Below are positions 29,317 through 41,234 of a DNA stretch of 64,000 bases, one piece after another. Below the pieces are notes generated by a model. It did no database searches, had not been told where the DNA came from, and was given only the letters and a program-made list of their open reading frames with translations. Numbering within the stretch: the stretch's first letter is position 1; each line of letters begins with the position of its first letter. A program made the position numbers and the translations under genes. The DNA comes from an uncultured Thalassolituus sp. GTDB taxonomy: Bacteria; Pseudomonadota; Gammaproteobacteria; Pseudomonadales; Oceanobacteraceae. The stretch spans positions 1 to 64,000 of the forward strand of contig CAJXUK010000003.1 of the NCBI GenBank assembly GCA_913061435.1, read 5' to 3'.

Positions 29317-29778
29317 TTAATTTTCAGGATCAAACACAATACGCGTAAAAGAGGCGTGGTCATGCCACGTCTTTTCTTGCTTATCCCAAAGTGCCCACCA
29401 AAAACCTAACCCACCTAACCCGATTGAGAAAAAACCAATGCCAATACGTAACATGCACTGGCCCATTGAAAGTTGGTGGTGTGGTTTTAGCTCGTTGGCA
29501 ATTCTTAATCCCCACGCTTTCATACCTAATGTTTGGCGCTTACGGCGCCAAAAAGTCGAGTAAAAAAAGAAGATAACGATAAAAAAATAACTGGCGGCGA
29601 CAGGGATTGGCAATTCGCCTAAGGGTTCCCCTTGGTTGAATATTTGTGAGCTGGAAAAAATAAGAATCGCCGCCAATAACAAACTGATGCCCAAGATATT
29701 AAACAGATCGTATAGCATGGCCGCTAAACGACGCCAAAGGGGGGCAGAGGGAAGATTAATATCAGACATACAGGTCAA
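29317..29778 (-). CDS. RDD family membrane protein
   Basis: APLWRRLAAMLYDLFN, TLGMKAWGLRI, DKQEKTWHDHASFTRIV. Confidence 0.87.
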   Translation of the reverse strand: MTCMSDINLPSAPLWRRLAAMLYDLFNILGISLLLAAILIFSSSQIFNQGEPLGELPIPVAASYFFIVIFFFYSTFWRRKRQTLGMKAWGLRIANELKPHHQLSMGQCMLRIGIGFFSIGLGGLGFWWALWDKQEKTWHDHASFTRIVFDPEN

Positions 29779-29852
29779 CTCTAATCAATGATTAATAAGG
29801 GAAAAGACAGATTGCCACGTTAAGGTCATGATTATGACGATTTGTTAGACAT

Positions 29853-29886
29853 AAAAAAAGCCGATATCGTTGGATATCGGCTTTTA
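29853..29886. terminator. Terminator downstream of tRNA-Leu (- strand)
   Basis: AAGCCGATATC-gttg-GATATCGGCTTTT hairpin with flanking A/T runs. Confidence 0.82.
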
Positions 29887-29893
29887 AAAATAA

Positions 29894-29980
29894 TGGTACC
29901 AGTGGGCGGACTTGAACCGCCACTCCCGTGAAGGAACCGGATTTTGAATCCGGCGTGTCTACCAATTTCACCACACTGGC
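29894..29980 (-). tRNA. tRNA-Leu (anticodon CAA)
   Basis: GCCAGTGTGGTGAAATTGGTAGACACGCCGGATTCAAAATCCGG...GCGGTTCAAGTCCGCCCACTGGTACCA: class II tRNA, anticodon loop TTCAAAA, encoded CCA. Confidence 0.95.
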
Positions 29981-30240
29981 ACTGAAACTCGTTCAGAGGC
30001 CGCGTATGATAATGCTTTTGCTGAAGGTGTCAACCATAAACTTTTAAAAGTCGTTCAAATTCATTGTCTTGGGCATTTTTTAATGGCTGCTTAACTTGTG
30101 CGAAAGGGTCAGGTAAAATGCCGACTTATTGATCGATTCTCCCTATACTGCATGGCTTAACGCTTGGCATTTTAGTTGTTCGATGCCAGTAGCGTAATTT
30201 CCAGCGATATGAATTCATACATTTTATTCAGTGACCTTGC

Positions 30241-32426
<2,186 letters not shown>

Positions 32427-32515
32427 ATATAAAGTAATTCATATTGTTAGCGTTGTTGTTGCGTGTATTGACAACACTTGACAGAAAAATTTGATATATT
32501 AAAACCACTGATCTA

Positions 32516-32890
32516 ATGGAAATGAAAATGAACTTAAAATCTTTAATGGCTGCGGCCGCATTACTAGCACCAGCATCGGCTTTTGCCGAAGCTGCACCAG
32601 CACCTATGGGCGCCACTGGCCAGCTTATCTTCTTGGGTGGTTTTTTATTAATCTTTTACTTTTTGTTATGGCGTCCACAAAGCAAGCGTCAAAAAGAACA
32701 CAAGGCTTTATTATCTGATTTATCGAAAGGTGATGAAGTAACAACTGCTGGTGGCTTGGTGGGTAAAGTCATTAAAGTAAATGACGACTTTTTGTTAATT
32801 GAAGTAGCTGACAACGTTCAGTTGCCTGTGCAAAAGTCAGCAGTGACAGCAGCACTACCAAAAGGCACCATCAAAGGCATTAAGGCGTAA
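32516..32890 (+). CDS. yajC: Preprotein translocase subunit YajC
   Basis: YFLLWRPQSKRQKEHKALLSDLSKGDEVTTAGGLVGKV. Confidence 0.92.
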   Translation: MEMKMNLKSLMAAAALLAPASAFAEAAPAPMGATGQLIFLGGFLLIFYFLLWRPQSKRQKEHKALLSDLSKGDEVTTAGGLVGKVIKVNDDFLLIEVADNVQLPVQKSAVTAALPKGTIKGIKA

Positions 32891-32998
32891 GTCTTGATCA
32901 AACTATAGAAGGGCAGCTTAGGCTGCCTTTCTTGCGTTATAAGTATAAATAATAATTAATCATCAACAATAATACATCATCAACAATAGGGCAGGACG

Positions 32999-34900
32999 AT
33001 GCTCAATAAATACCCATTATGGAAAAATATACTGATTGTATTGGTGCTTGCATTAGCAACCGTATATTCAGTGCCGAACTTGTATCCACCTGATCCGGCA
33101 TTGCAAATTACTCCAAATAAAGCCGGCGCTGAATTAACTGAGCGTACATTGGATACCATTCGCGAAAGTTTAACTGAAAATAATATCGATTTTTTCGGTG
33201 AAGAAGTCACCGGTGGTACAGTTTTATTTCGTTTAAAAGATAGCGAACAGCAATTGCCAGCTAAAGACCAATTGCAGCGCGTATTGGGTAATGAATTTGT
33301 TGTTGCCCTTAACCAAGCCCCAACAACACCTCAATGGCTAATGGACATGGGTGCAGGCCCCATGACTTTGGGTTTGGATCTTAGTGGTGGTGTTCACTTT
33401 TTAATGGAAGTGGACATGGAAGGCTACATGAAAGGCCAGATGAAAAACTATCAGGCTGAAGTTAAACGTTTATTAAGAGAAGAAGACCTTAAATATCGCC
33501 GTGTCACGATTGAAGATAATGCCTTGCGCGTTAGCTTCAAAACCGAAGCTCTGCAAGATGCCGGTGATACCTTTTTACGTCGTGAGATGGCTGATTTCCG
33601 CGCGACAACAGAAACTAATCAGACGTTTGATGTGATTATTGCCCTGACCGAGCAAAAGCTGAAAGATTTGCAGAGTTATGCGGTTAAGCAAAACCTAACC
33701 ACCATTCGTAACCGTGTTAATGAATTAGGTGTTGCCGAGCCTTTGGTTCAACGCCAAGGTGCTAATCGCATCGTTGTGCAATTACCGGGTGTTCAAGATA
33801 CCGCTACGGCTAAAAAAGTATTGGGTAAAGCGGCTAACTTGTCGTTCCGTTTAGAAGCTGAGCCAGATGCAAGCCGTTTTTCTAGTGAAGAATTCAGTTT
33901 TAGAAGTGACCAATTCCGTACGGCGCGTGTTGAGAAAAAAGAAATTATTTCGGGCGATCGTGTTACCAATGCTCAGCCTTCATTCGATGAAAATGGTCAG
34001 CCACAGGTAAATATCAGTCTTGATTCTACTGGCGCAAATATTATGGCGAAGGTTACTCGTAAGGCAATTAAGCGCCGTATGGCGGTATTGTTTATCGAAC
34101 AGAAGCCAACAACGCTTTATACCATGGTTGATGGCGAAGAAGTTATCACCACTAAGTATACTGAAAGTCGCGGTATTATTTCTTTGGCCACTATTCAGAG
34201 TCAGTTAGGTTCAAGTTTCCGTATTACTGGTTTAGAGCCCGCAGAAGCTTCTGAGCTTGCGTTATTACTACGTGCAGGTGCTTTAGCCGCGCCGATGTAC
34301 TTCGTTGAAGAACGCACCGTTGGCCCAAGCTTAGGTAAAGAAAACATTGAGCAAGGCGTAACCTCTGTTGTGGTCGGTTTGGCGTTAGTGCTGGTGTTTA
34401 TGGTTATTTTTTATCGCTTATTCGGTTTCTTTGCCAATGTGGCTTTGTTTTTCAACTTGGTTATTTTAATCGCCTTAATGTCGTTGATCGGCGCTACGCT
34501 GACCTTACCGGGTATTGCCGGTATTGTATTAACGGTTGGTATGGCCGTTGATGCCAACGTATTGATTTTCTCTCGTATTCGCGAGGAGTTGAATGCAGGG
34601 CGATCTCCGCAACATGCAATTAACGAAGGTTATGATCGTGCCTTTGTGACTATTTTTGATGCGAATTTAACCACGCTTATTGTTGCTGTGATCTTGTTTG
34701 CGGTAGGTACTGGCCCGGTTAAAGGCTTTGCCGTTACTTTGTCGCTAGGAATTATTACTTCGATGTTTACTGCCATTGTGTTAACGCGTTCTTTGGTTAA
34801 CTTGACTTACGGTGGTCGTCGCATCAATACCCTATCAATTGGCGGCATTAACAAACCAGACGATTCGGTTAACGCAGTGAATACAGAGGGAGCTAAGTAA
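32999..34900 (+). CDS. secD: Protein translocase subunit SecD
   Basis: LGLDLSGGVHFLMEVD, GIAGIVLTVGMAVDANVLIFSRIREEL. Confidence 0.95.
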   Translation: MLNKYPLWKNILIVLVLALATVYSVPNLYPPDPALQITPNKAGAELTERTLDTIRESLTENNIDFFGEEVTGGTVLFRLKDSEQQLPAKDQLQRVLGNEFVVALNQAPTTPQWLMDMGAGPMTLGLDLSGGVHFLMEVDMEGYMKGQMKNYQAEVKRLLREEDLKYRRVTIEDNALRVSFKTEALQDAGDTFLRREMADFRATTETNQTFDVIIALTEQKLKDLQSYAVKQNLTTIRNRVNELGVAEPLVQRQGANRIVVQLPGVQDTATAKKVLGKAANLSFRLEAEPDASRFSSEEFSFRSDQFRTARVEKKEIISGDRVTNAQPSFDENGQPQVNISLDSTGANIMAKVTRKAIKRRMAVLFIEQKPTTLYTMVDGEEVITTKYTESRGIISLATIQSQLGSSFRITGLEPAEASELALLLRAGALAAPMYFVEERTVGPSLGKENIEQGVTSVVVGLALVLVFMVIFYRLFGFFANVALFFNLVILIALMSLIGATLTLPGIAGIVLTVGMAVDANVLIFSRIREELNAGRSPQHAINEGYDRAFVTIFDANLTTLIVAVILFAVGTGPVKGFAVTLSLGIITSMFTAIVLTRSLVNLTYGGRRINTLSIGGINKPDDSVNAVNTEGAK

Positions 34901-35820
34901 TGGTTAAGGCAATGAATTTAGATTTTATGAAGGCGCGCCATGTTGCTATGGTGATCTCTGCTATTTTATTGATCATATCAATCGCTGCGTTAGCCACTCG
35001 TGGTTTAAACCTCGGTTTAGATTTTACTGGTGGAACCTTATTAGAAGTGTCTTATGAGAAGCCGGCTAATGTTGAAAGTGTTCGTTCGCAATTAGATGAT
35101 TCGGGCTTTTTAGGGTCAACAGTTCAGCATTTTGGCAGTGAAACAGACGTGCTAATTCGAATGTCAGAGGCGTATCGCGATACCTTGGGGCAAGAAGTAC
35201 TAGAGGCGTTAAAAGCTGGAGATTCTTCTAACCCTGTAGAATTAAGACGCAGTGAATTTGTTGGCAGCCAAGTGGGTGAAGAATTACGTGATCAGGGTGG
35301 TTTAGCTCTGTTGATGGCATTATTTGTGGTGATGCTTTACGTCAGTTTTCGCTTCCAGTTTAAATTCTCAGTGGGCGCAGTATTAGCGTTGTTTCACGAT
35401 ATTGTGATCATTTTAGGCTTGTTTGCTTTGTTTCAGTGGGATTTTGATTTAACTGTTTTTGCTGCTTTACTCGCAGTTATCGGTTATTCATTGAACGATA
35501 CCATTGTTGTAGCAGATCGTATTCGTGAAAACTTCCGCATGGAGCGTAAGAGCGATACTATCGAAGTTATTAATATTTCATTGAATCAAACCCTGGGTCG
35601 TACCATTATGACCTCTTTAACCACTGCATTAGTATTGATTGCACTAATGGTGTTGGGCGGCGAGTTGATTCACAATTTTGCTCTGGGTTTATTAATTGGT
35701 GTAGTTGTAGGTACATATTCTTCGATTTATGTTGCTGCAAATATCTTGTTGCTAATGAATATTAGCCGTGAAGATTTAATACCTGCTGAGTTAGAAGAAG
35801 AAGTTGATGATCTGCCTTGA
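34900..35820 (+). CDS. secF: Protein translocase subunit SecF
   Basis: LNLGLDFTGGTLLEVSY, VIGYSLNDTIVVADRIREN; start overlaps the secD stop. Confidence 0.95.
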   Translation: MVKAMNLDFMKARHVAMVISAILLIISIAALATRGLNLGLDFTGGTLLEVSYEKPANVESVRSQLDDSGFLGSTVQHFGSETDVLIRMSEAYRDTLGQEVLEALKAGDSSNPVELRRSEFVGSQVGEELRDQGGLALLMALFVVMLYVSFRFQFKFSVGAVLALFHDIVIILGLFALFQWDFDLTVFAALLAVIGYSLNDTIVVADRIRENFRMERKSDTIEVINISLNQTLGRTIMTSLTTALVLIALMVLGGELIHNFALGLLIGVVVGTYSSIYVAANILLLMNISREDLIPAELEEEVDDLP

Positions 35821-35903
35821 TCATCAATGACTTGTGTTTAGCTGTTTTGCGTATGCAAGAGAAGTTTGATTACTCTTGAGTATGGGGAAAATACTGCAGC
35901 TAC

Positions 35904-35944
35904 AAAAAAGCCGATTGATGGTTTTCATCAATCGGCTTTTTTTG
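35904..35944. terminator. Bidirectional terminator after secF
   Basis: AAGCCGATTGATG-gttt-tCATCAATCGGCTT with A/T runs. Confidence 0.88.
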
Positions 35945-35982
35945 GTAATTGTTGTTAGCTTTTTGAGCTAATTAAGACGGTG

Positions 35983-36693
35983 TTAATTGTGAAGGCGAAT
36001 GCTCACGTTAACATTAGAAAGATCAATGTCTTTGATCAACAAGTCTCCCATTGAGCTACCTTGTGAACCTTGTACACGGATATTTTTAAAGGCGATTTGG
36101 CCAATGTGTGCGGGCAATGCAACACCGATGCTGCCATCAGCATTAACTGTTGTGCGTTCTCCATCAGCAAAAGTAACATCGGTCATTTCCATATCAGCAT
36201 CTAATAAATCAAGTGCCGGTACTAATAGGCTTCCGAGTGCTTCTAGGCTGTTTTCACCATTGTCACTGGTATCTAAAACGTTATTAATTAGACCTTCTAA
36301 ATTGGCAGAAGCACCTTGAGCTGTGACCTCACCCATGTTGATGTCGGATAGTGCGCGCAAACCAGAAGTTTGGGTTTGTGCTCTGTTTTCAACAATTTCT
36401 TCAATGCTCACTGCTTCTTGGTTAACATTTGCAGATACCATAAAAGGTTGTATAGGGCCTAGTAAAATAGCAGTCAATGCAGCGGCATAACGATAACGGC
36501 TTTGCTTTTTAAGAGCGCGATCAAGCTGGTTTTCAGAAATCCAACCTTTATCAATTAAGATCTCACCCAATCGCATCTCGCTGGTATTTTGTATGCGCAG
36601 AGCTTCATCCAGTTGTGTGCTCGTAATCATACCTTTTTTAATAAGCATTAGACCTAAGCGGGACTTTTGTTGTATCTCTTGCTTTCTTTGCAT
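35983..36693 (-). CDS. Uncharacterised protein: two N-terminal GspE-N/MshEN-like motifs, a hydrophobic segment and an uncharacterised C-terminal region
   Basis: RLGLMLIKKGMITSTQLDEALRIQ and RLGEILIDKGWISENQLDRALKKQ repeat; AALTAILLGPIQPFMV hydrophobic segment. Confidence 0.7.
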   Translation of the reverse strand: MQRKQEIQQKSRLGLMLIKKGMITSTQLDEALRIQNTSEMRLGEILIDKGWISENQLDRALKKQSRYRYAAALTAILLGPIQPFMVSANVNQEAVSIEEIVENRAQTQTSGLRALSDINMGEVTAQGASANLEGLINNVLDTSDNGENSLEALGSLLVPALDLLDADMEMTDVTFADGERTTVNADGSIGVALPAHIGQIAFKNIRVQGSQGSSMGDLLIKDIDLSNVNVSIRLHN

Positions 36694-37112
36694 AATAGAA
36701 CCTTAAATTGCAATTTTTATAGTTTGAATAATTATTTTATTCTTATTGTTTTCTAACTTTATAATATTCAAGCACAGTGAGTTGTGAGCTTTAGTCGTAT
36801 CACTCAGGCTAGGTTAGCTTATGGCAGATTTTTCAAGTATCCATATTAGCTTGCTTATGCTGCCAGCATTTTGACTACCATTCAACGACAAAGTTTTGTC
36901 GTTATTGCTTGCGTATTTTATTAACTATTTAAGTTGTTGATATTAAATAGTAATAAAGCTTGTAAATAGATTATTACCAAATTCGAAACACTTTGGAATA
37001 GTTTTACTGGTTCACAGATAATCTTTACACGATGTAGACTTAATCTTGATTTTGCTATGCCCTCAAGGGCTTAATTCCCCTATAATCCAGCAACGTCTTT
37101 TATACGTACTGA

Positions 37113-38144
<1,032 letters not shown>

Positions 38145-38182
38145 GGAAAGCTGGGTCGTTCAGTTTAAATAACCGGTTATGC

Positions 38183-39370
38183 TTATAGCGCCGGTTCAAT
38201 TGGGTAGTCGAGTTGATCTGAAAAAAATGCTTCAATTTCTTCTCGTCTATCCATGCCATCTTTAAAGCCTAGCTCGATCAGTTCTTGGCAAAAACCTTTA
38301 GAAAATAATAAATAGCTTAATATTCCTGTGCCATTACGGCTGGTATTGCCACTGCCTCCTAAAGCAATACGAATGGTTTTTGGCAGTTCGTCAACATGGC
38401 GACCGGCTATTTCATCCATAGACCGACTCGGGCTTATTTCTAATAAGTCGATATGCTTCAGTTCCATTGTGTTTTTATTGCGAATTTTTTCTGGCACCAT
38501 GCTTACGGTACGATTGATTCTTTGCAGCCGCTCCACATCGGTTTCCATGCTGTCTAAAAATGCTGCGTTCAGCATATGCCCCATAACTTTTGCCGGAGTT
38601 GGGTAGCTGGAGATATGAAAGTTATCTTTACGCTTATGCGCTTCGCCACTTACCCCAATTACAATAATTTTTTCAGCGCCCAAATGCAGAGCAGGGCTAA
38701 TGGGTGCTAACTGTCGAACGGCACCGTCGGCATAGTATTCATGATTAATTTTTACCGAAGGAAAAATCATAGGAATGGCAGAAGAAGCCATTAAATGATC
38801 GATGCTGACCCGTGAGCGATAGCCAACTCGGCGATGACGTTGCCAGTTTGTGATGCTGTAATGACCCTGAAAAAAACTCACGGATTCACCACTGTCTAAG
38901 CCCGATCCAGTTACGCACATAGCGTGGAGAGCGCCGTTATCTATCGCTTTTTGAATGTTATCGAACTGAATAACGCGGCTTAATAGTTGTTTTAAGGGTG
39001 CATTATCGAGCAGGGATACACGGTCGTTTTTGTATTTACGGCCAATCAAGGTGGTGCGAGTTAATCTTGCGAGGGTCTTGATTACACCCATCAAATCGGT
39101 GCGATATATTTGATCGGGGCTAAAACCATTCCAGATACGTTCAAGATGGCGAATACCGATGCAATGGTTTTCGGCATAGCTTGCCAAAGCAACGCCATTA
39201 ATGGCACCGGCAGAAGTGCCCGCAATGATGTCGTAAGGATTGGCGCTATTTTTCGGCAGAATTTTGTGGATTGCTTTTAATACACCGACTTGGTAAGCCG
39301 CGCGAGCACCACCACCCGATAAAATTAATCCAGTTTTTTTTGTATCTTTCCTTGTTGTGCGAGAGGTCAT
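38183..39370 (-). CDS. Patatin-like phospholipase family protein
   Basis: LILSGGGARAAYQVGVLKAI and GTSAGAING catalytic motifs; YADGAVRQLAPIS (DGA). Confidence 0.9.
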   Translation of the reverse strand: MTSRTTRKDTKKTGLILSGGGARAAYQVGVLKAIHKILPKNSANPYDIIAGTSAGAINGVALASYAENHCIGIRHLERIWNGFSPDQIYRTDLMGVIKTLARLTRTTLIGRKYKNDRVSLLDNAPLKQLLSRVIQFDNIQKAIDNGALHAMCVTGSGLDSGESVSFFQGHYSITNWQRHRRVGYRSRVSIDHLMASSAIPMIFPSVKINHEYYADGAVRQLAPISPALHLGAEKIIVIGVSGEAHKRKDNFHISSYPTPAKVMGHMLNAAFLDSMETDVERLQRINRTVSMVPEKIRNKNTMELKHIDLLEISPSRSMDEIAGRHVDELPKTIRIALGGSGNTSRNGTGILSYLLFSKGFCQELIELGFKDGMDRREEIEAFFSDQLDYPIEPAL

Positions 39371-39496
39371 GGGAGAATAATTCTTATAATATTTTATTAG
39401 CAGTTAGTATAGAGCATAATAAGGTTCTATGAGAGTACAACAGAGAATACAACAAGGTTTCAATAAGATTTCAACGACATATAAATAGGTGAACTC

Positions 39497-40153
39497 ATGT
39501 TTAGCGGTATTGTACAAACAACGTTACAGATACAAGACATTGTAAAAAAAGAAGACTTTGCGACTTTTATTTATCGCTTTCCAAAAGAAATGGCAGAAGG
39601 TCTTAAGCTCGGTGCTTCGGTTGCTCAAAACGGTGTGTGCTTAACTGTGCGTACCCTAGAGAAAAACGCCGATGGCAGTTACCAAGTTAGTTTTGATGCC
39701 ATTGTACAAACACTTAAATTATCCAACTTATCCGATGTAAAAGTGGGTGATGCGGTTAATATTGAAAGGGCGGCCCGTTTTGGTGACGAAATTGGTGGTC
39801 ATGTCGTGTCTGGGCATGTGTATGGTTGCGTAGAAGTGCTGGCGGTTAATCAAGACCCGCTTAACATGGAGATTGTGTTTCAGCGCCCAGTAGAGATAAA
39901 ACCTTATTTATTAGACAAAGGGTTTGTGGCGCTTAATGGTTGCAGTTTAACCATTGCAGAAGTGTCAGAAGATACCTTTAGTGTGTGGTTAATACCAGAA
40001 ACTCGCGATGTCACCGTGTTTGGTAATATTAAAGTTGGTGATCGCGTTAACTTAGAGATTGATCCAAGCACGCAAGCCACCGTTGATACCATTAAGGCGT
40101 TAATGGCATCAGGGCAGTTGGCAGATCTTATAGCGACTGTAAATAACGCATAA
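39497..40153 (+). CDS. Riboflavin synthase alpha-subunit family protein
   Basis: MFSGIVQT, ASVAQNGVCLTV, GDEIGGHVVSGHVYG, LNGCSLTIAEV: two-barrel RibE organisation. Confidence 0.85.
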   Translation: MFSGIVQTTLQIQDIVKKEDFATFIYRFPKEMAEGLKLGASVAQNGVCLTVRTLEKNADGSYQVSFDAIVQTLKLSNLSDVKVGDAVNIERAARFGDEIGGHVVSGHVYGCVEVLAVNQDPLNMEIVFQRPVEIKPYLLDKGFVALNGCSLTIAEVSEDTFSVWLIPETRDVTVFGNIKVGDRVNLEIDPSTQATVDTIKALMASGQLADLIATVNNA

Positions 40154-40394
40154 TATCCATTGATTCAAACATCCACTGGCTGTCGGAGCCATTATCAATG
40201 CGCAAACAAGGGACTGTTGTGCGCTTGGTAGCTTTTTGCAGAGCCGTTCTATGCTGAGAGTCGGATAAAATATTGCGTAATTCAACGTTTACCTTTACCC
40301 CTTGCAATGAGCGTAAAACACGCGCACAAAATGGGCACGAATCGTAGTAGTAAAGAGAGTATTGGTTACCCTGTGTGGCCGAATTGTTGCTCAT
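40128..40394 (-). CDS. Glutaredoxin / GST N-terminal-like protein
   Basis: YYDSCPFCARVLRSLQ CPFC motif; TVPCLRID; convergent overlap with the preceding gene. Confidence 0.82.
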   Translation of the reverse strand: MSNNSATQGNQYSLYYYDSCPFCARVLRSLQGVKVNVELRNILSDSQHRTALQKATKRTTVPCLRIDNGSDSQWMFESMDIMRYLQSL

Positions 40395-40464
40395 AATATG
40401 CGATACCTTAATGTATTAAATTAATTTTTAATCGGTTTTAAATTTTACGTAGATAGACCCTTAA

Positions 40465-41220
40465 ATGGATTATACCCAACATTTGTTGTTATTTGTTATT
40501 GCTGTCGTAGCTAATTGGTTTTCGGCATTGGCGGGCGGTGGTGCAGGATTAATCCAGTTACCCATTCTCATCTTTATGGGGTTGCCATTCTCATTGGCGT
40601 TAGCGACGCATAAAATTGCCACTGTTGCTTTGGGCTTAGGTGCCACCTTACGCCATTTAAAAGAAAAAAACAGCTCGATTCCCTTGCTGGCTTTGATCCT
40701 GTTAGCAGGAATTCCAGGAGTAGTATTGGGTGCTTACTTCATTATTGATACCAATGATCGAGCTGCGGAAATTGTCTTGGGGTTTCTCACGCTATCTCTT
40801 GCGGTTTATTCAATATTAAAACCAGAGCTTGGTTTAACCAAGACCCGCTTACATCGAAATGCTACAGGCATAGCATTAGGCGCTTTGGGATTGTTTGTTA
40901 TTGGTATTGCCAATGGCTCTTTGTCCGCTGGCAGTGGTTTGTTTGTTACCTTGTGGTTGGTGTATTGGTTTGGTTTGGACTATCGCATGGCAGTAGCGCA
41001 CACCCTAATTGCTGTGGGTCTTGGTTGGAATGCTTCGGGTGCGATTACCATGACACTGTTGGCGGCAGTAAAGTGGGATTGGCTGCCCGCGCTGGTGCTA
41101 GGTTCGTTAGTGGGTGGTTACTTAGGCGCGAACAGTTCTATTAAAGCGGGTAATATTTGGATAAAGCGTTGTTATGAAGGGGTTACCTTTTTAGTTGGTA
41201 TTAAATTATTAATGGGTTAA
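40465..41220 (+). CDS. TauE/SafE family sulfite exporter-like permease
   Basis: WFSALAGGGAGLIQLPILIFMGLP, GSLSAGSGLFVTLWLVYWFGLDYRMA. Confidence 0.85.
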   Translation: MDYTQHLLLFVIAVVANWFSALAGGGAGLIQLPILIFMGLPFSLALATHKIATVALGLGATLRHLKEKNSSIPLLALILLAGIPGVVLGAYFIIDTNDRAAEIVLGFLTLSLAVYSILKPELGLTKTRLHRNATGIALGALGLFVIGIANGSLSAGSGLFVTLWLVYWFGLDYRMAVAHTLIAVGLGWNASGAITMTLLAAVKWDWLPALVLGSLVGGYLGANSSIKAGNIWIKRCYEGVTFLVGIKLLMG

Positions 41221-41234
41221 TGACCGCCAAAAGG

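Noticed and set aside
29792-29974. 60-aa ORF MVKLVDTPDSKSGSFTGVAVQVRPLVP
   Set aside because: It is a translation of the tRNA-Leu gene and terminator, a well-known artefact
39497-40153. Riboflavin synthase gene outside a rib operon, considered for novelty
   Set aside because: Monocistronic riboflavin synthase alpha-like genes are common in gammaproteobacteria, and no FMN riboswitch-like leader is evident
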